A DNA stretch of 55,133 bases. Origin: CBFFRJ01 sp051486985 (GTDB lineage: Bacteria; Pseudomonadota; Gammaproteobacteria; Enterobacterales; Enterobacteriaceae). The notes beneath the pieces are model-generated. The model had not been told where the DNA came from. It worked only from the letters and a program-made list of their open reading frames with translations, and searched no databases. Both the position numbers and the translations under genes were made by a program. The stretch covers positions 1-55,133 of the forward strand of contig NZ_JAHVDV010000035.1 in assembly GCF_051486985.1 (NCBI RefSeq). Direction: 5' to 3'. Below are positions 43,281 to 52,632 of the stretch, piece by piece (position 1 is the stretch's first letter; each line of letters opens with the position of its first letter).

Positions 43281-44330
43281 ATGCTACACAACGCCCTCCT
43301 TTCCCGCTGCCTCCCACTTGTGATGATTTTACTGAGTATTCCAGCCCAGGCCTTAAGTGAGACAGTGTTGCGTTACACCGACCATGAACCCTATGGCGGC
43401 ATGCGCACACTGCTTATCAAGACGGTCTTCTTTGCCGCCATCGAAAAAGAGTCACAGGGGCGGCTAAAAATTGATGCCCACTGGAACGGCGAGCTCGCTA
43501 CAAGTTACGCCGCGCTGAAAACGCTTGGGGAAGGAAAGAAAGCCGATATAGGCATTGTGGTGCCGGAATACACCCCTGAAGCACTGCCGTTACATCAGAT
43601 TTTCAAAAGCTTTCCGGTAGGACCAGGCCTGGGAGGCAAACAAGTCGAATTTTTTCGACGCGTATTCAGTGAACTACCCGCATTCAGCGAGGAGTTGAAG
43701 AAAAATAACCTCGTTAACCTGCAATTTTTCCTCGGCTACCCGGCCGGTTTCTTTAGTGCCAAACCTCTGCAAACCTTAGCCGATCTGAAGGGAGAAACCT
43801 GGCGCACCGCCAGCTTCTGGCACAAGGGTTTTCTGAAGAATGCGGGCGCAACCCCGGTCACGATGCCCTGGACACCCGCCATCGCTGAGGCATTAGGCAA
43901 CAGTAAACTCTCAGGGTTGATTGTGAATCTCGACAGTGGATATGACCTGAAGGCACATCATGTCGCTCCCCACCTTTTATTCTCACCTTCACTGTGGCTC
44001 GGGCATGTTTACCTCCTGGTCATGAATCAGGAGACCTGGAATGGTCTTGAAAAACAGGATCAACAAGCCATACAGCGCGCCGCTGCCAGCACGCTAACCA
44101 ACATGGGAACAGTGCTGGACAGTAGCGTGGTCTCTTTGGTGAAAAAGATGGAGGACGAAGGGGTGACGGTACGGTATTTGAGTCATGAAGAACAAATGGC
44201 CTGGCAGGCTGACAGCCATTACTCAGAGGTGCAAACAACCTGGGCTGCGGAACAAAAAAAACAGGGAGTTAAAGGGGCTGCGGAAACCATACGCGCAGTA
44301 ACGCCGATACTGGATTCTGTCATGCGCTAA
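43281..44330 (+). CDS. TRAP-type solute-binding protein (DctP family), orphan
   Basis: Periplasmic binding protein of 349 residues with a Sec signal (LPLVMILLSIPAQALSE). The DctP/TRAP fold is indicated by the opening TVLRYTDHEP, the ADIGIV strand, and LADLKGETWRTASFWHKGFLKNAGATPVTM, which holds the conserved carboxylate-binding Arg. No DctQ or DctM membrane subunit lies nearby, so it must use a remote partner, sense rather than transport, or be a relic. AAGGA precedes the ATG. It is absent from this locus in E. coli. Confidence 0.85.
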   Translation: MLHNALLSRCLPLVMILLSIPAQALSETVLRYTDHEPYGGMRTLLIKTVFFAAIEKESQGRLKIDAHWNGELATSYAALKTLGEGKKADIGIVVPEYTPEALPLHQIFKSFPVGPGLGGKQVEFFRRVFSELPAFSEELKKNNLVNLQFFLGYPAGFFSAKPLQTLADLKGETWRTASFWHKGFLKNAGATPVTMPWTPAIAEALGNSKLSGLIVNLDSGYDLKAHHVAPHLLFSPSLWLGHVYLLVMNQETWNGLEKQDQQAIQRAAASTLTNMGTVLDSSVVSLVKKMEDEGVTVRYLSHEEQMAWQADSHYSEVQTTWAAEQKKQGVKGAAETIRAVTPILDSVMR

Positions 44331-44347
44331 CCCCGGTGAGAACCGAT

Positions 44348-44369
44348 GCCCGCGCCGTTAGGCGCGGGC
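44348..44369. terminator. Strong hairpin between TRAP gene and mscS
   Basis: GCCCGCGCC, GTTA loop, GGCGCGGGC: a perfect 9-bp GC stem between convergent genes. No T-run follows on the plus strand beyond ATT. Confidence 0.65.
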
Positions 44370-44376
44370 GAACAGA

Positions 44377-45252
44377 TTATTCCGCGTGCGCGGCTTTATT
44401 ATCCGCGTCTTTGACACGCTTAAAATTCACGTCCATCTGCGGGTAAGGGAAGCTGATGCCATGCTCGTCGAAGCTGCGTTTCACGCGCTCCAGCACATCC
44501 CAGTAAACGTTTTGCAGGTCACTGCTGTTGCTCCAGACGCGCACCACAAAATTGATTGATGACGCACCCAGTTCATTCAGACGTACTGTCATTTCGCGAT
44601 CTTTCAGAATGCGCTCGTCAGATTCAATAATGTCCGTGAGCAATTTTCTGACCAGATCGATATCCGAGTCGTAAGCCACGCCAATAATAAACTCGTTACG
44701 ACGCACCGGCTCGCGGGAGAAGTTAATAATGTTACCGGCAATAATCTTGCCGTTAGGGATAACAATGATGCGGCCATCGGCACTGCGCAGCGTAGTAGAG
44801 AAGATCTGCACCTGCAGCACCGTACCCGCCACCCCGCCCAGGTCAACGTATTCACCAGAACGGAACGGGCGGAAGGTGACCAGCAACACCCCTGCAGCAA
44901 GGTTAGACAGCGACCCCTGTAAAGCAAGGCCAATAGCCAGACCCGCCGCACCCAGCACCGCAATTACCGATGCGGTTTGTACGCCGACGCGTCCCAGAGC
45001 GGCAATCAATGTAAAGGCAATAACGCCGTAGCGCACCAGTGCAGAAAGGAAATCCGCCACGGTGGCATCAATATGCCGTGCGCGCATCAATTTGTTTACG
45101 GTGTTGGAAATCATCCGGGCAATGATCATACCCACGATGATGATGGCGATGGCGGCGACGATGTTAACAGCGTAACTTAGCAGCAACGCCTGGTTTGTCA
45201 CTAACCAGGACCCCGCGCTGTTGATGCTGTCGACGACGTTGAGATCTTCCAT
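44377..45252 (-). CDS. mscS: Small-conductance mechanosensitive channel MscS
   Basis: Heptameric channel that vents solutes on hypo-osmotic shock. 291 residues (E. coli 286). Three transmembrane helices: about 25-55, 65-88, and the pore-lining GAAGLAIGLALQGSLSNLAAGV helix, with its Ala/Gly packing pattern. The cytoplasmic vestibule follows with FRPFRSGEYVDLGGVAG. Confidence 0.97.
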   Translation of the reverse strand: MEDLNVVDSINSAGSWLVTNQALLLSYAVNIVAAIAIIIVGMIIARMISNTVNKLMRARHIDATVADFLSALVRYGVIAFTLIAALGRVGVQTASVIAVLGAAGLAIGLALQGSLSNLAAGVLLVTFRPFRSGEYVDLGGVAGTVLQVQIFSTTLRSADGRIIVIPNGKIIAGNIINFSREPVRRNEFIIGVAYDSDIDLVRKLLTDIIESDERILKDREMTVRLNELGASSINFVVRVWSNSSDLQNVYWDVLERVKRSFDEHGISFPYPQMDVNFKRVKDADNKAAHAE

Positions 45253-45387
45253 TCTTCATTCCTTATGTTGATTCGTACGAGATTACTCCAACCCGACGGT
45301 GGCGGACAGACTTCTAAAGGGTAAACAAAAGAGGGAATTTTGCCAAATGGATCACATTTAATATCGGTGCATGCCATTGAAGAGACA

Positions 45388-45416
45388 ATAAAAAAGCCCG
45401 CACTGAAGGCGGGCTT
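45388..45416 (-). terminator. Terminator of epd-pgk-fbaA
   Basis: On the minus strand AAGCCCGC, 7-nt loop, GCGGGCTT is followed by TTTTTATTG. It lies about 25 bp after the fbaA stop. Confidence 0.93.
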
Positions 45417-45439
45417 TTAAGCGTAAAGACTCGCTCAGA

Positions 45440-46519
45440 TTACAGAACGTCTACTGCGTTCAGCTCTTTGAAAGCCTGCTCCAGACGAGTGATCATGGAA
45501 GTCTGAGCGGAACGCAGCCATACGCGCGGATCGTAGTATTTCTTGTTCGGCTGGTCTTCGCCTTTCGGGTTGCCCAGCTGACCCTGCAGATACGCTTCGT
45601 TGGTTTTGTAGTAGTTCAGAATACCTTCCCAGGTCGCCCATTGGGTGTCGGTATCGATGTTCATTTTGATAACACCGTAGCTTACGGAGTCTTTGATTTC
45701 CTGAGCAGTAGAACCGGAACCGCCGTGGAATACGAAGTTCAGGCTGTTGTGCGGCAGGTTATGTTTTTTGGAAACATATTCCTGAGAGTCGCGCAGGATA
45801 GTCGGGGTCAGTTTAACGTTACCTGGTTTGTAAACGCCATGAACGTTACCGAAAGAAGCCGCGATGGTGAAACGTGGGCTGATGGCATTCAGTTTAGTGT
45901 ATGCGTAATCAACGTCTTCCGGCTGGGTGTAAAGTGCAGAAGCGTCCATGTGGCTGTTGTCCACGCCGTCTTCTTCACCACCGGTGCAACCCAGTTCAAT
46001 TTCCAGGGTCATGCCGATTTTCGCCATGCGCGCCAGGTACTTAGAGCTGATTTCGATATTCTCTTCCAGAGACTCTTCAGACAGGTCAATCATGTGAGAA
46101 GAGAACAGCGGTTTACCGGTAGCGGCGAAGTGTTTTTCACCGGCGTCCAGCAGGCCGTCGATCCACGGCAGCAGTTTCTTCGCGCAGTGGTCGGTGTGCA
46201 GAATAACCGGAACACCGTAGTGCTCAGCCATCTGATGCACATGATGAGCACCAGAGATAGCACCCAGGATAGCAGCACCCTGAGGAATGTCGGTCTTCAC
46301 GCCTTTACCAGCGATGAATGCAGCGCCACCGTTGGAGAACTGAACGATAACCGGCGCTTTCACTTTTGCAGCGGTTTCCAGAACGGCGTTAATGGAATCG
46401 GTGCCCACGCAGTTAACGGCTGGCAGCGCAAAGTTGTTTTCTTTAGCTACCTGGAACACTTTCTGAACGTCATCACCGGTGACGACGCCCGGTTTTACGA
46501 AATCAAAAATTTTAGACAT
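45440..46519 (-). CDS. fbaA: Fructose-bisphosphate aldolase, class II
   Basis: Zinc-dependent aldolase of glycolysis and gluconeogenesis. 359 residues. Zinc ligands lie in VILHTDHCAKK, HGVYKPGN and FVFHGGSGS; ELGCTGGEEDGVDN is the class II loop. It is 100 bp after pgk in the epd-pgk-fbaA operon, and the gap may hold a separate promoter. Confidence 0.98.
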   Translation of the reverse strand: MSKIFDFVKPGVVTGDDVQKVFQVAKENNFALPAVNCVGTDSINAVLETAAKVKAPVIVQFSNGGAAFIAGKGVKTDIPQGAAILGAISGAHHVHQMAEHYGVPVILHTDHCAKKLLPWIDGLLDAGEKHFAATGKPLFSSHMIDLSEESLEENIEISSKYLARMAKIGMTLEIELGCTGGEEDGVDNSHMDASALYTQPEDVDYAYTKLNAISPRFTIAASFGNVHGVYKPGNVKLTPTILRDSQEYVSKKHNLPHNSLNFVFHGGSGSTAQEIKDSVSYGVIKMNIDTDTQWATWEGILNYYKTNEAYLQGQLGNPKGEDQPNKKYYDPRVWLRSAQTSMITRLEQAFKELNAVDVL

Positions 46520-46619
46520 GTTTTCGAGTCCTGTTTCTGTATCTTCGACCGTTGGAAAAATAGTTCGCGAGCTTTACGCGCGCTGAAAAATGGGCAGGTT
46601 ACCCTGCCCTTTTGAATAC

Positions 46620-47783
46620 TTACTGCTTAGCGCGCTCTTCGAGCATGGCGACTGCTGGCAGCACTTTGCCTTCCACGAATTCGAGGAACGCACCGCCACC
46701 TGTAGAGATGTAGGAAATTTTGTCAGCAATACCGAACAGGTCGATTGCTGCCAGGGTATCACCACCACCTGCGATGGAGAACGCTTCGCTGTCAGCGATA
46801 GCGTTAGCAACAATTTCAGTACCTTTACGGAAGTTCGGGAATTCGAACACGCCGACCGGGCCATTCCACAGAATGGTCTTCGCATTTTTCAGGATTTCAG
46901 CGAGTTTCTCAGCAGAGGCGTCGCCCAGATCCAGAATCTGCTCTTCGTCTTTAATGTCGCTGACGGATTTCAGCGTTGCGGTTGCGGTTTCAGAGAACTC
47001 GGTCGCCACGCGAACGTCAGTAGGGACCGGGATATCGCATGTGGTCAGCAGACGTTTAGCTTCGCTAACCAGATCCGCTTCATACAGGGATTTACCCACG
47101 TTGTGGCCTTGAGCGGCAACGAAGGTGTTCGCGATGCCGCCGCCGACGATCAGTTGGTCAGCAATTTTAGACAGTGAGTCCAGTACAGTCAGTTTAGTGG
47201 AAACTTTAGAACCACCAACGATAGCCACCATCGGACGGGCAGGCTCTTTCAGCGCTTTACCCAGTGCTTCCAGCTCATCTGCCAGCAGCGGGCCAGCACA
47301 AGCAACGTCAGCAAATTTGCCGATACCGTGCGTGGACGCCTGCGCGCGGTGCGCGGTACCGAAAGCATCCATTACGAATACGTCGCACAGCGCTGCGTAT
47401 TTTTTGGACAGCGCTTCGTCGTCTTTCTTCTCGCCTTTGTTAAAGCGAACGTTTTCCAGAACAACGAGCTCGCCTGCTGCGACTTCAACACCGTCCAGGT
47501 AGTCTTTAACCAGACGTACTGGGCTCGACAGCTTGTCTTTCAGGTAATTAACAACCGGCAGCAGAGAGAATTCTTCATTGTACTCGCCTTCGGTTGGACG
47601 GCCCAGGTGGGAGGTAACCATTACTTTTGCACCCTGCTTCAGCGCCAGTTCGATGGTCGGCAGAGAAGCACGAATACGTGCATCGCTGGTCACTTTGCCA
47701 TCTTTAACCGGTACGTTCAGATCCGCACGAATGAAAACGCGTTTACCTGCCAAATCCAGATCGGTCATCTTAATTACAGACAT
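46620..47783 (-). CDS. pgk: Phosphoglycerate kinase
   Basis: Makes ATP from 1,3-bisphosphoglycerate. 387 residues with RADLNVPVKDG at 19-29, the basic HLGRPTEGEYN substrate loop, GGSKVSTK, WNGPVGVFE and GGGDTLAA nucleotide loops. I chose ATG 47783 (MSVIKMTDLDL) with GAGAGG upstream; the open frame to 47798 is not conserved. Confidence 0.98.
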   Translation of the reverse strand: MSVIKMTDLDLAGKRVFIRADLNVPVKDGKVTSDARIRASLPTIELALKQGAKVMVTSHLGRPTEGEYNEEFSLLPVVNYLKDKLSSPVRLVKDYLDGVEVAAGELVVLENVRFNKGEKKDDEALSKKYAALCDVFVMDAFGTAHRAQASTHGIGKFADVACAGPLLADELEALGKALKEPARPMVAIVGGSKVSTKLTVLDSLSKIADQLIVGGGIANTFVAAQGHNVGKSLYEADLVSEAKRLLTTCDIPVPTDVRVATEFSETATATLKSVSDIKDEEQILDLGDASAEKLAEILKNAKTILWNGPVGVFEFPNFRKGTEIVANAIADSEAFSIAGGGDTLAAIDLFGIADKISYISTGGGAFLEFVEGKVLPAVAMLEERAKQ

Positions 47784-47832
47784 GGTGAATCCTCTCAATG
47801 ATTCATAAAGTTTTGCGGGTGCAACTTACACC

Positions 47833-48852
47833 CTACCTGAAACCTTTCGCGGCCATCGCTAACGTCGTGTCGAGCATTCGGTTAGCAAAGCCCCATTCGT
47901 TATCGCACCACACCAGGGTTTTAATAAGGTGCGAACCACTGACCCGCGTCTGCGTGCCGTCGACAATGGCACTGTGGGGATCGTGGTTAAAATCAACTGA
48001 AACCAACGGTAATTCCGTATAGTCAACTATACCATGAAAAGTCCCACGTGCTGCTTTTTGCAGCAACGCATTGACTTCACTGGCTTTTACCGGACTTTTG
48101 ACCGTTACGCTCAGATCTATTGCCGTCACGTTAATGGTCGGTACACGGACCGCAATTGCCTCAAAACGATCATGGAATTGCGGAAAAATACGGGTAATTC
48201 CTGCGGCCAGTTTGGTATCCACCGGGATAATGGACTGGCTGGCGGCGCGCGTGCGACGCAAATCCGGGTGGTAAGCATCAATAACTTGCTGGTCGTGCAT
48301 GGCGGAGTGAATGGTGGTTACCGTTCCCCACTCAATGCTAAACGCATCATCAAGCAGCTTAATGACCGGAATAATACAGTTTGTCGTGCAGGAGGCATTT
48401 GACACAATCCGGTCTTCGACACGAAGTAGCGCTTCGTTTACGCCAAAAACCACCGTCGCGTCGAGATCGTTGCTACCAGGATGGGAGAAAAGCACTTTTT
48501 TGGCACCAGCGGCAAGATGGGCTTCCCCATGTTCACGGTTGCCAAACACGCCCGTGCAATCAAGCACAACATCAACGCCCAGTTCTCGCCAGGGCAGTTG
48601 TGCGAGCTCAGATTCATGCAGAATGCGGATAACATCATCGCCGATGAATAGCTGCTCACGTTCCTGATGCACATCCCATGCAAACCGCCCGTGGCTGGTG
48701 TCGTATTTTAATAAATGGGCCATGCCTGCGGCATCGGCCAGTTCATTAATCGCCACCACGGTGATTTCCGCTCGTCGCCCGGATTCATATAAAGCACGAA
48801 CCACATTGCGCCCGATGCGACCGAAGCCATTTATCGCTATGCGTACGGTCAT
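47833..48852 (-). CDS. epd: D-erythrose-4-phosphate dehydrogenase
   Basis: GapA-like enzyme oxidising erythrose-4-P to 4-phosphoerythronate, the first step of the pyridoxal-5-P branch. 339 residues, NAD motif INGFGRIGRNVVRAL, and catalytic Cys in VSNASCTTNCI. It is the first gene of epd-pgk-fbaA, with a Cra-type operator upstream. Confidence 0.97.
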   Translation of the reverse strand: MTVRIAINGFGRIGRNVVRALYESGRRAEITVVAINELADAAGMAHLLKYDTSHGRFAWDVHQEREQLFIGDDVIRILHESELAQLPWRELGVDVVLDCTGVFGNREHGEAHLAAGAKKVLFSHPGSNDLDATVVFGVNEALLRVEDRIVSNASCTTNCIIPVIKLLDDAFSIEWGTVTTIHSAMHDQQVIDAYHPDLRRTRAASQSIIPVDTKLAAGITRIFPQFHDRFEAIAVRVPTINVTAIDLSVTVKSPVKASEVNALLQKAARGTFHGIVDYTELPLVSVDFNHDPHSAIVDGTQTRVSGSHLIKTLVWCDNEWGFANRMLDTTLAMAAKGFR

Positions 48853-48974
48853 AGATCTCCTGCAAGGCTAACCTGTCCTGAAGTGGCTAACAGAGTAATG
48901 CAGCAACCTTCAGAGGGGAATCCTCGCCTGTCACAAACGACAACTGATTGATTATTTGTCGAACATTTAAACAA

Positions 48975-48988
48975 CTGAAACGCTTCAG
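48975..48988. promoter_or_regulatory. Candidate Cra (FruR) operator of epd
   Basis: CTGAAACGCTTCAG is a perfect palindrome with the TGAAACGNTTCA core of Cra sites. It lies about 125 bp before the epd start. Cra repression of epd-pgk-fbaA is known in E. coli. Confidence 0.75.
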
Positions 48989-49134
48989 CTAGAATAAGCG
49001 AATCATGGAATAAAAGGAACGGCTGTCCCGCCAGACTGAACAATTATCTGACCTGCGTCACATTTTAAGGCCAATCCAGCGGGCAATTATTCCACTCTGT
49101 CGCCTTCCAGCTGACTCACAGGGTTGGCTGCCTT

Positions 49135-49845
49135 TCAGGCAATGTTATAGCGCCCATCGCTGGACATAAACAGTGTCAGGTCAGGCACGCAGCTGCACGT
49201 CAGTACGCGTTCAACGTTGGGACCATCAGTCTGGATATAGAATGCTTCCGCCTCCGACAACGTTAATCCTCCCGTCTGCTTCCGGGCAATAAGCCGCTCC
49301 CGAAGAACCTCAGCAGGCGCGTTGATGAAGAGCGAAAAATCGCAGTACCGGGCTAACGCCCGCCAGCGGATATCATCCAGTAACAGCCAGTTACCCTCTA
49401 CAATAACCATCGGCGCCGTCACAATAACGGCCTCTTCGACCGGATCGTGCTTTTGTCTGTCGTACTGCGGCCATGTACCATCTCTCTCGCGAATCTGTTG
49501 CAGGTTTTGCTCAAGCTTCGCCACATCAAACGTCTCCGGTGCGCCTTTGTAAGGCCGCAAACCCTGCGCATCCAGCCAGCTGTTGTAATGATGAAAACCG
49601 TCCATGGGTAACGTCTGGATCTCGGGCAGGTCGGCATCCCGGCGACAGAGATATTCCCAGAAGGTCGTAAGCGTTGATTTTCCCGTGCCGGGCGGGGCGC
49701 TGAGAAAGACGATGGTCCGTCGCGCAGAATGCGCGGCATGTACTTGTGCCAGTTTTCGCAGCAAGGGCTTATGAACATGTTCTATTTCATCATCATGGTA
49801 ATGGGCCTCTGTCTGTAGCCCATTCACCGTCAGTGCGATTTTCAC
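49135..49845 (-). CDS. yggC: P-loop kinase YggC (PRK/uridine kinase-like)
   Basis: 236 residues with Walker A SAPPGTGKSTLTTF near 52-65 and LPMDGFHHYNSWLDA, as in the phosphoribulokinase/uridine kinase/pantothenate kinase superfamily. The YDRQKHDPVEEAV and VIVEGNWLLLDD segments match that fold. The substrate is unknown; a sugar or polyol is likely from the operon. Last gene of the cmt/ygg operon, overlapping yggD by 4 bp. Confidence 0.9.
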   Translation of the reverse strand: MKIALTVNGLQTEAHYHDDEIEHVHKPLLRKLAQVHAAHSARRTIVFLSAPPGTGKSTLTTFWEYLCRRDADLPEIQTLPMDGFHHYNSWLDAQGLRPYKGAPETFDVAKLEQNLQQIRERDGTWPQYDRQKHDPVEEAVIVTAPMVIVEGNWLLLDDIRWRALARYCDFSLFINAPAEVLRERLIARKQTGGLTLSEAEAFYIQTDGPNVERVLTCSCVPDLTLFMSSDGRYNIA

Positions 49846-50351
49846 GGCGAGAGTTCCTTTAATATTGCCGTTACCGCAAGCGTGAGTGCCGTCTTGACCA
49901 TATCGCTAAAGCGAACCGCAGACCAGGCGGCAAAGTCGGCAAATTTCATCGACTTTAGCGCACCATACAGAGTGGTATTACGGGTTATACAATTCACGTT
50001 ACTGATGAAATCCCAGGTGATATCGTCAGCAAAACCTGGGATCTCAGTCTGGTCTTTCAGATACTGATAAAACTGAGTGAAATGGGTGATATCGGCATAG
50101 AGCCATTTATCCATTTTCCCCAGCGCATAGATCAGTCGTAACGCCACATCAATGTCGTCAAGCGGCCCGCTTTGCGCGAGCAAAGGCTTCACTGCATATT
50201 CCACGATCTCTTCATCGTTATCGACGAACAGCGACGGCAGAAAGCGCTTAATCCCCAGTAGCAAGATGTCATGTGCCACCGTCATAAACGCAAATAAGTC
50301 CTCCTGAGCGTCCAGTTGCTCAAGCACATCATCTTCTGTCAGCGTCGTCAT
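49842..50351 (-). CDS. yggD: YggD (MtlR-like; reported fumarase E)
   Basis: 169-residue helical protein of the MtlR family (LPSLFVDNDEEIVEYAVKPLLAQSGPLDDIDVALRLIYALG). MtlR represses mannitol use, which fits its place beside a mannitol-type PTS; a metabolomics screen instead reported fumarase activity for E. coli YggD (FumE). No Fe-S or classic fumarase signature is visible. It starts 15 bp after yggF. Confidence 0.88.
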   Translation of the reverse strand: MTTLTEDDVLEQLDAQEDLFAFMTVAHDILLLGIKRFLPSLFVDNDEEIVEYAVKPLLAQSGPLDDIDVALRLIYALGKMDKWLYADITHFTQFYQYLKDQTEIPGFADDITWDFISNVNCITRNTTLYGALKSMKFADFAAWSAVRFSDMVKTALTLAVTAILKELSP

Positions 50352-50366
50352 TCGTCTCTCGATAAA

Positions 50367-51338
50367 TCACCATGAATGCAGGGAGTTTATTATATTACAC
50401 GTCCGATCCGCGCCGCCGATCAGTAAAGTTTGCGTGCGCACACCGTTCGCTACCTGTTGAATGCCATTAACCAGATCGCCGCCAGTCACACCGGTCGCGC
50501 TAAAGAGGATGTCACGCCCCCCTGCCAACTCCTCCAGCGAATAGACACGGTTGACCTCTACACCCATTTCCGTGCAACGCTGGCGTTCCTGCTGCGCGAT
50601 CGTGCGATTTTCGGCGCTGTCGTCTTTTGCCTGGCAAAAGTCAATCAACTCCGCCTGCATATCACCGCCCAGCGCCTTGACCGCGCAAGCAGAGATCACC
50701 CCTTCCGGCGCGCCACCGATGGTGAACATCAGGTCATAAGGATTATCCTGCTGACAGGTCAATACGCTGGCTGCGACGTCGCCGTCCGGCAGGGCAAACA
50801 CTTTCACCCCGAGGCGTGTGGCTTCGGCAATCATGGGCTGTAAGCGTAGTTTGTCCAAGGTAACCATCCGCAGGCTCTCCAGAGGTTTACCCAGCGCGCT
50901 GGCGATGTTGCGTAAATTTTCCGCCAGCGGCAACGCCAGATCGATAGCCCCGGCAGCCCGTCCATTAACGACCAGTTTCTTCATATACATATCAGGGGCA
51001 TGGAGTAGACTGCCGCGCGGTGCAAACGCCATGACTGCCAGGGCATTACTCTGCCCCATCGCCACCATCCGTGTGCCTTCAATAGGGTCGACCGCAATAT
51101 CCACTTCCGGCCCGACACCACGACCAACCTCTTCGCCAATCCACAGCATTGGCGCTTGGTCAATCTCCCCCTCGCCAATCACGATGCGCCCGCGAATAGC
51201 GATATCATTCAACGCCTGACGCATGGCGGTGACCGCCAGCCCATCGATTCGGTTCTTATCGCCACACCCGGTTTGCGGCCAGGCAGCCAGCGCTGCCTGT
51301 TCCGTAATGCGAAAGAGCGGCCATGCCAGAGACATCAT
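50367..51338 (-). CDS. yggF: Class II fructose-1,6-bisphosphatase YggF
   Basis: GlpX-type phosphatase of 323 residues. Metal/phosphate motifs VIGEGEID and VDPIEGTRMVAMGQ are present, as are TIGGAPEGVISACAVKALGGD and LLIGGADRTCNI. E. coli YggF hydrolyses fructose-1,6-bisphosphate, though glpX does not replace it in expression pattern. It overlaps yggP by ATGA. Confidence 0.95.
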   Translation of the reverse strand: MMSLAWPLFRITEQAALAAWPQTGCGDKNRIDGLAVTAMRQALNDIAIRGRIVIGEGEIDQAPMLWIGEEVGRGVGPEVDIAVDPIEGTRMVAMGQSNALAVMAFAPRGSLLHAPDMYMKKLVVNGRAAGAIDLALPLAENLRNIASALGKPLESLRMVTLDKLRLQPMIAEATRLGVKVFALPDGDVAASVLTCQQDNPYDLMFTIGGAPEGVISACAVKALGGDMQAELIDFCQAKDDSAENRTIAQQERQRCTEMGVEVNRVYSLEELAGGRDILFSATGVTGGDLVNGIQQVANGVRTQTLLIGGADRTCNIINSLHSW

Positions 51339-52612
51339 GCCGCAGCCTCCCCGATATCCACGCCGAAATGGGCCAGCAGGTATTTCTCCGCCTTCTCATT
51401 CCAGATGCCGTGCGTCTCTTCAACCAGCCGTGCCAGTTCACTGAACAGCGGATCGGTTTTCCCTTTTTCAGCAAAATCGGTAATTGCCGTCAGCGGCATC
51501 GTCACGCCGTTATAGATGAGCTTTTTACCGCCAGGAATATCCGGTAGGTTAAGAACGGTATCAGGCACCGCATCCAGTCCGCCAATATGGGTCACCATAA
51601 AGGATGGCTGGAGCTGACCGGTCGCACTGAGAGCAATCGCCTCTTTCATGTCATCCGTTGAACCACCGGATGTGCCCACCACATGCGTGCTGTTGTAATG
51701 CACGTTGTAGAAGTTAAAGGGAACCTTAAACTGGCTGTCGGTCGGCCCGGCAAAGAAATTCAGGCAACCATCTTCGGCGAGAAGCTCGTCGGCCATCTCA
51801 ATCACGGACGGTACGGCGGCGTAGACAAAAACGTCATCAAAACCGGCATCACCGGTGAGCGCCCGCAGCTGCGTTGCGGGGTTGTCCATGTCACGGGTAT
51901 TCACATAGATAAGCTCGATGCCTTTTGCCGACGCCAGCGCAACCGGTAACAGCTTTTTCGCCTGCGCCAGGCGGGCTTCATCGATATCCACCACCACCAC
52001 GCGCGAGGGTTGAATACCACCGTTTATCGCGTAATCAATGGCACCAATCCCCATTGGCCCGGCGCAGGCCAGCAGTGCGATATTCCCGCCAGGTTTAATC
52101 CCCATCCGGTGCTCATAAACATACGGCGTGGTGTGATAATTGGCGTTATAGGCACCGATAATGCAACACATTGGCTCCGCCAGCGATGCCGCCGCAAAAT
52201 AGGAGCCGTGATACGGTAATACGCACCCCAGATTGATGGCGATTTCGGGAATGATCATATAGGTTGCATTCCCGCCAAAATATTCATAGCTATATCCGGC
52301 AGAATAACCACTGGGCAAACCCATTGCGGGTTGCAAAACAAAACGCTGCCCTTTTTTATACCTGTCGACCAGGTTTTTACCTACCTCAACAATAATTCCT
52401 GCGCATTCATGTCCGGTAATGACCGGATGGTTTTCCAGATCATTCGGAACGCGTTTATGTTCGCTTCCCAGACAGGCGGCTTTCCATGTTGATAAACACA
52501 CGCTGTCGGAGATAACGCTGACCAATAATTCATTTTCAGTTATTTCTGGCAATTCAAATTCACGGATGCGAACATCCCGCTTGCCATAAATAGCAGCCAC
52601 TTTGGTTTTCAT
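51335..52612 (-). CDS. yggP: Zinc-type polyol-phosphate dehydrogenase-like YggP
   Basis: 425-residue medium-chain dehydrogenase. Catalytic-zinc ligands Cys39 (SDSVCLST) and His68-Glu69 (ITGHECAG) are kept, and ALLACAGPMGIGAIDY with VVVDIDEARL forms the NAD-binding fold. The four-Cys structural zinc loop is replaced by AMGLPSGYSAGYSYEYFGG. It is probably the oxidoreductase for the sugar phosphate delivered by CmtAB; substrate not shown. Confidence 0.88.
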   Translation of the reverse strand: MKTKVAAIYGKRDVRIREFELPEITENELLVSVISDSVCLSTWKAACLGSEHKRVPNDLENHPVITGHECAGIIVEVGKNLVDRYKKGQRFVLQPAMGLPSGYSAGYSYEYFGGNATYMIIPEIAINLGCVLPYHGSYFAAASLAEPMCCIIGAYNANYHTTPYVYEHRMGIKPGGNIALLACAGPMGIGAIDYAINGGIQPSRVVVVDIDEARLAQAKKLLPVALASAKGIELIYVNTRDMDNPATQLRALTGDAGFDDVFVYAAVPSVIEMADELLAEDGCLNFFAGPTDSQFKVPFNFYNVHYNSTHVVGTSGGSTDDMKEAIALSATGQLQPSFMVTHIGGLDAVPDTVLNLPDIPGGKKLIYNGVTMPLTAITDFAEKGKTDPLFSELARLVEETHGIWNEKAEKYLLAHFGVDIGEAAA

Positions 52613-52632
52613 AACGACTCCAGAAAATAATA

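Noticed and set aside
45641..46615. 324-residue plus frame opposite fbaA
   Set aside because: Shadow of the highly codon-biased fbaA gene; no protein features.
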